From positions 124,001-188,000 of the forward strand of contig VJWM01000249.1 of assembly GCA_010909165.1 (NCBI GenBank): a stretch of 64,000 nt of DNA. The letters are read 5' to 3'. The notes beneath the pieces were generated by a model that ran no database searches, had not been told where the DNA came from, and saw nothing but the letters and a program-made list of their open reading frames with translations. Positions 11,318 to 22,148 of the stretch are shown here, in pieces. A program made the position numbers and the translations under genes. Source of the DNA: Anthoceros angustus (taxonomy: Eukaryota; Streptophyta; Anthocerotopsida; Anthocerotales; Anthocerotaceae). The first letter of the stretch is position 1. Every line of letters starts with the position of its first letter.

Positions 11318-12797
11318 CCATTCATGCCCATCTTGCTCAACTTATGCTCTAGAATCAGATTCATGTCCAGCGGATCAAACCACTTTCCAAACGTTTCATA
11401 TCCGCCTTTTGCCCAACCTCGCCGAGCTAATTCCTAATGCAATAGGCTAAGAGATCCTAACAGCTCACGCTGGCGATAACCCGCATGGCGTAGAATATCA
11501 ATGGAGCATTAGGAACCGAATTTACCTATGCAAGTTCTTGATTTGAAAGATGCATTCAATACAATCATTGAATGCTTATATTCGAGGAGCGAATTGACAT
11601 TCACTCAACCCCAAGGGATCCACAAAACCTACATGAAGTTCGAGTAACACGTGTCTTTGACGGAACGGACAACCTGGGCTTCCTCACAACCCACGTTGTC
11701 TGCATCAACAAAGGTGAACGCAATTGTTGAGCGGCCAGGCTGTAAGAGTAGACATGAGATTCAACCACATTACATAATTGTCACCGGCATAAACGTTGAT
11801 ATATAAGACATAAAGGAGCAAATAGCACTTTTGGATTTCAAACCGTTACCTTGATCAAACCGGAGGCTGCAAAATCCGCCTCGAGGGATTTCAGCACACG
11901 TCCGAGTGCTCCGGACCACACTCGAGTGTGCTCCGACCACACCCGCCATTCATGCCCATCTTGCTCAACTTATGCTCTAGAATCGATTCATGTCCAGTGG
12001 ATCAAACCACTTTCCAAACGCGTTTCATTATCCGCCTTTTGCCCAACCTCGCCGAGCTAATTCCTAATGCAATAGGCTAAGAGATCCTAACAGCTCACGC
12101 TGGCGATAACCCGCATGGCGTAGAATATCAATGGAGCATTAGGAACCGAATTTACCTATGCAAGTTCTTGATTTGAAAGATGCATTCAATACAATCATTG
12201 AATGCTTATATTCGAGGAGCGAATTGACATTCACTCAACCCCCAAGGGATCCACAAAACCTACATGAAGTTCGAGTAACACGTGTCTTTGACGGAACGGA
12301 CAACCTGGGCTTCCTCACAACCCACGTTGCTGCATCAACAGGCGTAAACGCAATTGTTGAGCGACCGGAGGCACACAACAGAAGAGTAGACATGAGATTC
12401 AACCACATTACATAATTGTCACCGGCATAAACGTTGATATATAAGACATAAAGGAGCAAAATAGCACTTTTGGATTTCAAACCGTTACCTTGATCAAACC
12501 GGAGGCTGCAAAATCCGCCTCGAGGGATTTCGCAAGCACGTCCGAGTGCTCCGGACCACACTCGAGTGTGCTCCGACCACACCGCCTATTCATGCCCATC
12601 TTGCTCAACTTATGCTCTAGAATCGATTCATGTCCAGTGGATCAAACCACTTTCCAAACGTTTCATGTCTGCCTTTTGCCCAACCCTCGCATAACAACAG
12701 ATGTGGCACACTGGGCGAGATCGATCTCATCCCAAGCTCATATCCGCAAATTCCTCTCCGTAGAGGGTTAGAGGCCTGAACATACTCCCTTGAGTAA

Positions 12798-12837
12798 GTG
12801 TATGAAATACACCTATGAATAGGTGTGTTTCATACAC
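12798..12837. repeat. Hairpin, 19-bp arms
   Basis: GTGTATGAAATACACCTAT pairs with ATAGGTGTGTTTCATACAC with one mismatch and a 2-nt loop. A second small stem (TACACCT / AGGTGTA) follows directly at 12833-12852. The whole structure recurs at 14372-14411. Confidence 0.85.
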
Positions 12838-13573
12838 CTCTTCGTAGGTGTACGTAACAAAATGTTCCAAGGGCACCCCTAAAACGAACTTGCCCCAGGC
12901 TCGTCGATTGTCGGTAGTCATCCAACTGACGCGCCATCTAGCCGGATGACTCGTCGGTTGCCGGTAGTCAGCCAAAATCCAAGCTTGGTTGGTCGAATAG
13001 ATGAGAGTGTATTTTTGAGCCCTAAATCTCAGTTCATTGCATACTATAAGTATTAGAGTTGACTCAACCTATTTAGTTGAGATAGCAAAATAGTAGACAA
13101 TCGGTTGGCAGGGTGTGTTGATAATAAATCAAGTGGGTCTTGATTGCTGAAAGTATGTAATTATATATTTAATATGTTTAATTGATCTATATAGTCCTAT
13201 AAATCAGTATGGTATCATAGCATACTATATAGGTTGCATCCATAAGGATGCACATAAAATTGTGCATTACAAGATTTGCACAATGATATATTATTTATTG
13301 TTTCTTAATTAGAAAATGCTTCAAATCAAGAAAACAAAAGAAATCAAGAAAATAAATTTTCTGCTATTTTCTTTAAAAACATCTATATTAGATCTGCAGA
13401 ATCGGGAAGAGATCCTAGTGCACTCCATTTGGATTCTTTCTAAGCAATTCCAATGGGAATACACTATGACAACCGCCTGATCGGCAGATAACATATCGAA
13501 TTACAAGAGAAATTAAGAATGCAAGTGTTTTGCATTCTGAAAGCAAAAATTCAAGCCAAATGAAATAGCTGAA

Positions 13574-13979
13574 TTGGAAGGCCAGCAGTGGCAACCTCGC
13601 CCTGCTGAGCTAATTCCTAACAGACGCAATAGGCTAAGAGATCCTAACAGGCTCACGCTTGCTGATAACCTGCATGGCAGAGAATATCAATGGAGCATTA
13701 GGAATCCGAATTTACCTATGCAAGTTGCTGATTTGAAAGATGCATTCAATACAATCATTGAATGCTTATATTCAGAGGAGCGAATTGACATTCACTCAAC
13801 CCCCAAGGGATCCACAAAACCTACATGAAGTTCGAGTAACACGTGTCTTTGACGGGAACGGACAACCTCGGGGCTTCCTCACAACCCACGTTGCTGCATC
13901 AACAGGCGTAAACGCAATTGTTGAGCGACCGGAGGCACACAATGTAAGAGTAGACATGAGATTCAACCACATTACATAA
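13574..13979 (+). pseudogene. Transposon-like ORF fragments in array
   Basis: Two overlapping plus frames, 13574-13828 and 13740-13979, look like one protein broken by a frameshift at the run of C at 13800. The first part contains NRRNRLRDPNRLTLADNLHG; the second contains FLTTHVAASTGVNAIVE. Shorter, more damaged versions are present in the earlier copies (10892-11161, 12158-12415). The Arg/Asn/Pro-rich start could fit a gag-like protein, but no zinc knuckle is visible. Identity unknown. Confidence 0.3.
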
Positions 13980-14371
13980 TTGTCACCGGCATAAACGTTG
14001 ATATATAAGACATAAAGGAGCAAAATAGCACTTTTGGATTTCAAACCGTTACCTTGATCAAACCGGAGGCTGCAAAATCCGCCTCGAGGGATTTCGCAAG
14101 CACGTCCGGAGTGTGCTCCGGACCACACTCCGGAGTGTGCTCCGGACCACACTCCGCCCATTCATGCCCATCTTGCTCAACTTATGCTCTAGAATCAGAT
14201 TCATGTCCAGCGGATCAAACCACTTTCCAAACGTTTCATGTCTGCCTTTTGCCCAACCCTCGCATAACAACAGCATGTGGCACACTGGGCGAGATCGATC
14301 TCATCCCAGGCTCATATCCGCAAATTCCTCTCCGTAGAGGGTTAGAGGCCTGAACATACTCCCTTGAGTAA

Positions 14372-14411
14372 GTGTATGAAATACACCTATGAATAGGTGT
14401 GTTTCATACAC
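14372..14411. repeat. Hairpin, second copy
   Basis: Exact second copy of the 12798-12837 hairpin in the other copy of the tail unit. Confidence 0.85.
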
Positions 14412-14705
14412 CTCTTCGTAGGTGTACGTAACAAAATGTTCCAAGGGCACCCCTAAAACGAACTTGCCCCAGGCTCGTCGATTGTCGGTAGTCATCCAAC
14501 TGACGCGCCATCTAGCCGGATGACTCACGGGTTTGTAGTCACCAAAATCCAAGCTTGGTTGGTCGAATAGATGAGAGTGTATTTTTGAGCCCTAAATCTC
14601 AGTTCATTGCATACTATAAGTATTAGAGTTGACTCAACCTATTTAGTTGAGATAGCAAAATAGTAGACAATCGGTTGGCAGGGTGTGTTGATAATAAATC
14701 AAGTG

Positions 14706-15175
14706 GCTGTTTGATTGATCAACCAGCTATATTACTGGTACCCTTTGCAGGTAGATTAGAACCTTTGGATAGTGGAGGCCGAGAATTAAAACAGATAGAC
14801 AAAGTGATTAAGTCGATCAGGTCGGAATGCCAAAAGCAATCATTTTCTCGCACCTCACATTAGATAAGTGTCGATACAACCATGAGTTTATGACTAAGAT
14901 GTTGAACTTCGCAGACCGCCATCACTATGTTACTTTCCTATGGCCATGTATTAAGGACACATTGCAAGAGAGATCGATACCAATTCCGACAACTACAGAA
15001 TGGATAGAAAAGCAGACTTTGGGACGTGTATGACTTTTTGCGTAGAGAACTCGACTTCACTCTAAGCTTGAGCATCGATGAGCGCTTGCATTGGGCAATC
15101 CGAATTGCAGAATTCTTAGAGGAGCTCCAAAAGCGTTATCGATTGCCATCTTGGAAGTCGAAGTGACTAGAGATT
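14706..15175 (+). pseudogene. Broken ORF, unknown, C-terminal part
   Basis: Frames 14675-14863, 14827-15033 and one ending at about 15166 join by frame changes into one plausible protein tail, including NFADRHHYVTFLWPCIKDTL and, in the last part, SIDERLHWAIRIAEFLEELQ. Two frameshifts would be needed. It directly follows the repeat array and is probably the 3' end of the same mobile element. No domain recognised. Confidence 0.3.
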
Positions 15176-16608
15176 CTCGAAACAAGTCAAGTTGTATGGC
15201 ACGAGTGGACTAAGTACATGGGTATGTGCCATGTACATAAATGTGTGCCCTATGAATTGGTTCACTTCTCACCTACAGGTTGGCATGCAAGTTTACATGG
15301 TGGATGACGAAACACGTATGAAACATAAACCTAAGTCCTCGACCGACTTTCTAAAGATAGTATGCAAGCACGTATAGGAGAAGCCATGGTGCCAACATCA
15401 CATACAAGTACTAGCTGCCCAACTGGAGAAGGATGTGAGCACCATGTGAACGCAAGAGGAAAACAATCGCTCAAAACTCAGCTGCTCAGTTTAATTTCAA
15501 GTTCGTGGATATCAATCCGGTATAGCTGCATATCATTGTAATATAAGGTCTTCCAGCAAGTTTCTTTAGAAGTGGCTAACTTATCCTATTGAACAATAAA
15601 AAATAAACTTCTATATACATATTGAAACTAATATTTACAATGACCACTAGTGCTAAAGTGATCTTATAATTTTTTCCTTTGTGCGAGTTGGTGAACTCTG
15701 CTCTAGAAGTTATCCTTTGATTACTTTAGCACGCCCTGCACTTGTGCAATTGGATTAAAGCACAAGAGAAGGGAAGTTTGGCTGTTCCTTGAATAGTTTG
15801 GACATCCATGAATTATTGACTGTATGAAGCTGAAACGGGCATCCATAAACGGCTACTAAGACCCGGATCCGGGGCCGTGCACATGGTCATGCACTCGTTA
15901 AACAGTATGATGCGGGAGGGTCGGTGGAGCAGCGCGCGGCAAGAGAGTTCCTCCGGGTTTCCCTGGAAAGGGAACGCTACATATATGGGCTGTTCAGTGT
16001 AGAAGCGACAAGGCGAGAAAAAGTTGTGTAGGGCCGGGGTCCCGGGTCCGGGTCCAGGTCCAGGTCGTGGCCCCCACACCAAGACCCCTTTTTCGGCTCC
16101 TCTGCCTTTCCACCTCCTGTTCTTATCGCTTGGTGGGCACCCGGGGACCCGGGCACCCGGGCGGGCCGGGCCGGTCCCAAATTTGTGACCTGGAAATAGT
16201 GATATAATTGCAGGTTGCGCGTTCCGGTGGGGAAAGGAAAATACATTTGTACCGCGGGAGCAGATACTCCGTTATCCACACGAATGCTCCCACGCCCGGC
16301 GTGGGCTGCTCCCATTGGCTCCGCCGATGTTAGCCAGCGAGTAAAACCTGTTATCGCAGTGGCCTGCAGAAGCCTCCCCATTGGCCCCCGCACCATCCGC
16401 CTTTTGTGCTTTTACCTCTTATTTTCTATGTTGGTCCCGGCCCGGCTCGGCCAGACCCCTTTCCCCCCGCCCGGCCTCCTTCCCTTGTCTCCTCTACCGG
16501 CCCCGGCGTCCTGCAATTCGCGACCCGCTACTCTCCCGCGCCTCTCTCACCCGACCACACCGATGCTTGCGGCTCGCGCATTCGACCGCCTCCGCCGCTC
16601 CCTGCTCC
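15176..16608 (+). promoter_or_regulatory. Upstream region of the CONSTANS-like gene
   Basis: The first 600 bp are AT-rich without a gene. From about 15840 it becomes GC-rich. There are short direct repeats of GGGTCC/GGTCCA at 16036-16070 and a dense run of CCCGGG/GGGC at 16136-16180 that could form G-quadruplex structures. No clear TATA box chosen. This most likely holds the promoter and 5' leader of the gene starting at 16796. Confidence 0.45.
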
Positions 16609-16719
16609 ATGGCGCCTCCCGGGCCTGCTGATCGCGCCGCCCGCCACATCTCGACGCTGTTCGCGCTCCATCAGCTGCTGCTTCATCTCAATTTGAATGT
16701 GAGCTGGAGGCTCGGGTAG
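16609..16719 (+). CDS. Upstream ORF in COL leader (36 aa)
   Basis: ATG in a strong context (CTCCATGG), 36 codons, stop at 16717-16719, ending 76 bp before the start of the CONSTANS-like protein. Ala/Arg-rich start, then Leu/His-rich. If this stretch is in the mRNA it would be expected to reduce translation of the main frame. Whether it is transcribed is not shown by the sequence. Confidence 0.35.
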   Translation: MAPPGPADRAARHISTLFALHQLLLHLNLNVSWRLG

Positions 16720-16795
16720 CGCTACCTGAAGCTGAAGCAAAGCTAAGGAAAAAAAGGGGCAGAGCAGAGCTGTGCACATCAGAGGACGCAGCAGG

Positions 16796-18565
16796 ATGGG
16801 GATGGAAGGGGAGACGAAGCTGGCCATGGCCATGGCTGGCCGCGCCGCGCGGGCGTGCGACGTGTGCGGGAAGGAGCGGGCTCGCTGGTACTGTGCCGCG
16901 GACGAGGCCTACCTCTGCGAGAAGTGCGATGGAGTGGTGCACAACGCGAATCCCTTGTCCAGGCGCCACGAGCGAGTGCGGCTCGCTCCTAATGGAGCAC
17001 CGATGAAGATTGACCGCCGTTCATCCGACTCCACATCCCGCTCAAGGAAGGAGGAGGCAGTGGAGCCGGCTGCTGCTGCGGCTACGCAGCCTGCGCCGAG
17101 CCGGCACCGGCACGGGACATGGCGGGGCTACTCAAAGAAGCGGTCCAGGAGCGGGCGCAGGAGGACGCATTCGCTCGCGCATCTCTCGCACCTGTCTCCC
17201 ACTGCTTTGCCCAAGGTGGAGGATGACTCGGAAGTGAAGCTGGAGCCTTGCAGTCCCTTGCCGGAGGCCGATGCCCCGCACGAGGTGCCGAACTTCTTGC
17301 CGGACGACTGTCAGGAGTTGCCCGTGGTGTGTATGTCGAGCAACATCTTCTTCCAGGACGTGCTTTCCTGCTCCAGCTGGCTCAATGAAGGTAGCGGTCT
17401 TTGACGAGGTCTTTTGATCCTCCCTTCACACTCTACACTCATTCCCGTTTTTCGTTAACATTTTTTAATCATGTGAGATGCAGACGATGGAACTGCCGAT
17501 GACGACGCTCTCGATTTCCTAGTACCAGATGGAAACAGCCAGCAATGCGACGCTCTTGACGACGCACCTTGCCTTGACTCGACCTTGGCTGACATTCCGG
17601 GGGACATCATCGACGATGGAACAATGTTGCTGAATGAAATCACTGCCAGTTCTGGGATAGAAATTCTGGATATGTGCCCTGATGGTTTCGGCCTGGATTT
17701 CTCCGATATGCATTCATTGAGGAGCTGTGGCTCTGAAGTAGGGGATGTGGCTCCTTCTGCCGTTGACACGTTTCAAGGAGCGTCTCCCTTCCGTCAGTTT
17801 GCAAAAGCCAAGACTGAACTAGACTACGAGCATCAAACTTGTGCGCAGGAGCAGCAAGAGTATGTGCACGTACAACAAAACTACGGACAACAAGAGTTGG
17901 AAATCCAGCAACAGGAAGAGGAATACAAACCAAACCTGTTCGGGCATCTACAGATTCCGAAGCTGGAATTAGGTAGCTTTCTAGGTTGCACTCTGGATGA
18001 GCTAAGGAAGGACAAAAACCGACCGGTACCGTGCCTTAGACTCAACTACGAGGACGTCCTCAATGCCTGGTCTGAACGCGGCATGTCATGGAGCGACAGC
18101 CGGTGTCCTCAGTCTGTCCAAGAGGACTCTAATGCCGACTCCGCGGTACGTGCACACACCTTTTGCTTTTCTCTTTCGAACCGTGAAAATTCTTGTCTAG
18201 ATTTGAGCACTAGGTTTGACTCTTCACCTTCTGGTGCGCAGGTTAGCTCCGAAGCGGGAATAGTGCCAGACATGGATTGCAGCATGCTGGAAGCCGGCAT
18301 GGGGCCGGACGAGGGATGCACTGGCGGTGGAAGAGAAGCCCGCGTCATGAGATATAGGGAAAAGCGTCGGAACCGACTGTTCTCGAAGAAAATTCGTTAC
18401 GAAGTTCGAAAAATCAATGCGGAGCGACGGCCTCGGATGAAGGTATCCTCCCATCTTTCACCTCACCTCTCCACAGCGCGCGCTGTTCACAGTATTGAGA
18501 TTGTTTGCTCATGGCGCAATCTGTATGAAATGCAGGGGCGATTTGTCAAAAAGACTGGACAATGA
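16796..18565 (+). CDS. CONSTANS-like B-box/CCT protein, group II (COL6/16 type)
   Basis: Four exons: 16796-17390, 17484-18145, 18242-18442, 18536-18565; 495 residues, in frame throughout. One B-box zinc finger at about residues 21-65 ([18 protein letters not shown], then H and C/H ligands, [12 protein letters not shown]). The 'RARWYC' form is typical of the one-B-box COL6/7/8/16 group. The CCT domain is at about 450-492 ([20 protein letters not shown], then RPRMKGRF across the last intron), which in this family gives nuclear targeting and DNA/NF-Y binding. The middle is acidic and Gln-rich (activation-like). Expected role: nuclear transcription regulator in light, clock or developmental timing. 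Intron 2 (18146-18241, 96 bp) has no stop and keeps frame, so a retained-intron form with 32 extra residues is possible. Starts upstream of 16796 are non-ATG. Confidence 0.93.
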
Positions 18566-19455
18566 TGAGCGGGCGGAGGTCACTGCCGTGACAGGCCCAA
18601 TAACAGTGTATTCGTACCTTCTGTATCTAATTTTTGTAGTGTAGCGCGATTGATCCCCGTGTAGGTCCTTCGGAATGCCTCTCTGTAAATTATAGGCAGC
18701 CAATATGCAGTGAGAATAGAGGATCGGAGCAGCCGTCTGTGGATGCTTTCCCTTGCGAGGTAAGCGAAGATCGCCGACCAGTGTGTACGTTGCGGATGAA
18801 TGAGAGAAGTGCTGTGCAGTAAGGTTCTTGCACATGGTAGCGTCCGGAATTTGCACCTATCGTTGTTGAGCACCTGTCACTACTTTCTTCACACTCCATC
18901 CTGTCAGCCACGAGAACTGCCTCCTGAAGTGGTGGTGGGCCAAGATCACGGCACCCAAGATGGCATTGCAGCATGCGCTTCGCGCGGAAGATTTGAGCAT
19001 CAAAAAACGGAACATCGTCGCCCTGAACGCTGACTGCTGACACCAGGTGTCAAAAAGTCGAGCACAATCAACATGCAATTTTGAGTTGCTATATGTACAC
19101 AATGAAAACGAAGCGAGCCAGGTTTGATACCCAAACTAGGTAGCCTACGTTAGACTAAATGAATGTTCCTTTTTTGTATTTATTATATAACCAACTTCTT
19201 CCGCCATTGCCTGATCGGTCTGCCACATCCTGTGAGGCGTAACCGGCGGTAACGTATTACCGCACTGTCGCTTAAAATTGCCCGGCAACGACCGGCAACG
19301 TCTCGAGCAGGCTAGACCATCCAACATGTGCCATTTGCTGCGATACATTGGCTTCTTAGAGAGTCTGCAAATAATCAAACTTAAAAATACATTTCAGGAA
19401 ATGAAATACGACGAGGTGACTGTTCTCACCTGATATGCAATGCAGGACCTTACAT
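18566..19455. other. Convergent 3' region
   Basis: Non-coding stretch between the COL stop and the VPS2 stop, holding both 3' UTRs. No gene seen; small minus frames have no family features. Confidence 0.5.
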
Positions 19456-21637
19456 CTACACGTTCCGAAGCGCTGCCAACCTCTGTTCCAACTCTTCGAC
19501 ACCTTGGCTGCAAACAGAGTGCATCAAAAGATTCGGGAGTTAAATAATTGATCAAAAGAAGGTTGAAAGTTCTACTCAAGCAGGGAAGTGGACGGCTTGC
19601 AACAGCCGACGTGACAAGTGCCATACCTTCCAGTGTCTTGGGCCCTCCCTTTAGCTGCAAGCCTAACTTTAGGTGTCGATGACAACTGCAAAACACGCCC
19701 CAATCAGACTCCAGGATACACGCAAGTGCGTGCATCTGATGGCTAGACACCATAGTGCTCCTAAGAGATGCAATGAAAGCACATGCCGGTGTGCAAAACC
19801 CGACTAGAGCAAGGGGAAGCTAGCTGCAACGTACCTGTGCTGCTATATCCACTCCAATCTCATCAAGCACCTGCAAATCAGAATGACATATAACTTCAAT
19901 ACACTAATTTGCGTTCTCAAAATACTCTTATAATAATCAGCCTTGACACTCGTAGTTTGCTCACCTGATTGGTGAGCTCATCAGTCTCCTCTTCACAGTT
20001 GTCATTGTCCAAGGCATCGTCTATGGTATCTGACATCATCTCTGTCTGCAAACAGGTGATGTACCATATGACATTTCAATCACGCTGGGCATGAAGAGCT
20101 CAAATCATTTTGTCGACTGACTGACGATGTACAACAGTGGTACAATGCAAGTGAAATAGCAAAACGAATGAAAAACAAAAATTACCGTCATGTCCATTTG
20201 GGCTGATTGCCGTTGAAACTCTTGCATAACTTTAGCCTGCTTTGCTGGTTCCATTTGCTGTAGACCAAGACGGAGTTCAGGGTTCGATAGAAGATGGCAT
20301 AAATGTCACACTATGTGATAATCACCTTATTCATAGCTTTGAGGGCTTTGCCTGCCCCTTCCATGGCACCAGCCACAGCCGTGTTGGTGTACATCGCCTG
20401 CATTCTCAGAAGAGTCACACGTGCAGCAAAACAATGTTAGGTTCCAACCTAACAACCCCCTCATACCTGAAACGCTCAAGCATTTCTGGAACTCATTTCA
20501 CTGGCCAAAGCTATGCAATTGAAAGTTTAGAGTAGTCTGAAGACAACTCAGAACCTCATGACATTTGTTAGATCAATCCTGTACATCATACAGATTACAC
20601 AAACGTTTGTCAGCACCTGCGTGTGGGTTGCGATTCCCCTCATTTGCGCTCTGCTACCCTGCAGCTTGGCAATTTGCTGCCTTAGCCGGATCAGCTGCCT
20701 CGCAAGAATTTTAGCTGCAGCCTGCACGCAAAAACCATTCAGTGAATTCCTAAACCCTTGCTGGAGGCTGTGACAACAGCCTGGTATGTAACATGAACTT
20801 GAAGACTCCGCAACTCCAGTTCCCTCATATCACATTGCATCATCAACTCGCTGTCAAACAGCCATTGTCCCTATCCTACAAAGAGTTTCAACCATAAGAT
20901 CTCATTGCCTACTCAACCTCATTCCCAGTCTTTGCTGTCTTCTTAATCTCTGCGACAAGCTTCTTCTCCTGCAGAAGAGAAAAAAAGCGTCATGAGGGTT
21001 GCACAAAAGGTGAAAAACAAGAGTCTCCATCAAAAGACACTGATGCACTGACAGCAAGTGTTCAGAGCAGGTGGTAACCTCAAGCTGCAGCGCTCCTATC
21101 TCCCTCTCTATCCCTACGACACGGCATGAGAACCAGCGCCATTGTCAGCAGATATGGGCACACTTACGAGCTCAATCCACTGCCAGCTCCGGCAGATTGG
21201 CGAACCCCTAGAGTAAGCAAATTTGCACAGTAAACCAACACCAGCCAATGCTTGGTTGGAGAACACATCATCGCTGAAAAGCTGCCAAGCACCCTAGGGC
21301 ACACAGACAATCAACAAACTGCAGCAGCAGCAGTCAGGGCTCAGTCTCATCACCCTAGCTCACCTCTCGTTGCAACAGCCATCTCCCGTTTGCTTGTCCG
21401 TAAAGCATCTGCCAAATCAACACGACAGCTATAACCACCAGAATCTGAAGCCTTACACTACCAGGTGAACCCTTGACCCTTTCCTCTTCAAGTCAATTGC
21501 CCAAGAGCTACAGCTCGGCATTAGGGCCCGCGCCCCACACTACATTGCAGGGCTGCCCTACACGAAGCACAGCTCATGGACGAGGAAGAAAGCTGACAGC
21601 ACGCACCTTTAGCGGAGGGCTTTTTGAAGATGTTCAT
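19456..21637 (-). CDS. ESCRT-III subunit VPS2/CHMP2 (VPS2.2/2.3 type)
   Basis: Eleven exons: 21637-21607, 21408-21364, 21113-21079, 20968-20918, 20721-20617, 20397-20326, 20257-20186, 20045-19965, 19870-19835, 19685-19627, 19507-19456; total 639 nt, 212 residues, all phases agree. Starts MNIFKKPSAKDALRTSKREM, the plant VPS2.2/2.3 N-terminus. The basic helical core (KKLVAEIKKTAKTGNE, ARQLIRLRQQIAKLQGSRAQ) is followed by the acidic C-terminal half, and the end ELEQRLAALRNV is a MIT-interacting motif (MIM1) that binds VPS4/SKD1. Family role: SNF7-domain protein that polymerises on endosomal membranes for multivesicular body sorting and membrane scission. It is head to head with HCF244 and convergent with the COL gene. 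Length fits the family (about 210-225). Confidence 0.95.
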
Positions 21638-22148
21638 CGTGCCGACAGCGCCCGCGCCCACAAAGCGCAAAGCGCAATACGATCAATCCAACGCCAGCAG
21701 CAGGCAATCACACCCCGTTCACGTCCAGATCAAGGAGCGAGCGCAGCCGAGAGCGGCAGGGGCAGAGGCAGCAACGCACTCGTCCCGAGCACAGGAACTG
21801 GAAGGAAGACGCGGCCATACCCATGCGCTGTCGTAAAGGATAGTACTAAATTTAACAGAGCCAGCGCCGTTGCAGCGATGCTCAATACTCCTAACGGCTA
21901 CTCCGTTTTCTACCTCAGTAGGCTCAGTTCCGGTTCAAGTTGTGGATAAAATTGAACTCCCCTGCGTTATTTACTGCGCTCCTTGTGTCATTAACTGGAG
22001 GCGACGGAGGCCACGTCACACGATCTATCCAACGCACCAGTTCACGGCCCACATTGGCCTGCCTCAAGGCAAGCCTTGAGAGTCTCTCCATCTCAGGGGA
22101 CCTGGTATCTGAATTCGTGAATTCGTTTGTAGACGTGAGCTTGTGGAC
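21638..22148. promoter_or_regulatory. Shared promoter between VPS2 and HCF244
   Basis: 511 bp separate the two divergent start codons, so both promoters and 5' UTRs lie here. It is moderately GC-rich with no repeat content. No specific motif is claimed. Confidence 0.6.

Larger units (their letters stand above)
10321..14705 (+). repeat. Nested tandem repeat array (~2.8 kb, internal ~640 bp)
   Basis: A large unit starting TTGATTGCTGAAAGTATGTA occurs at about 10321 and again at 13140. Inside it a unit of about 640 bp starting GCTAATTCCTAATGCAATAG occurs near 10776, 11424 and 12055, with a fuller form near 13607. The tail with the hairpins (12661-13136) recurs at 14231-14705. AT-rich flanks are identical between copies, while GC-rich words are shortened in copies two and three. 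This is consistent with a transposon family and a partly mis-assembled tandem array. Confidence 0.85.

Noticed and set aside
21140-21200. Apparent VPS2 exon with an internal stop codon
   Set aside because: The true exon with AMINO order ALRTSKREMAVATR lies at 21364-21408 and fits phase; the 21140-21200 part is intron.
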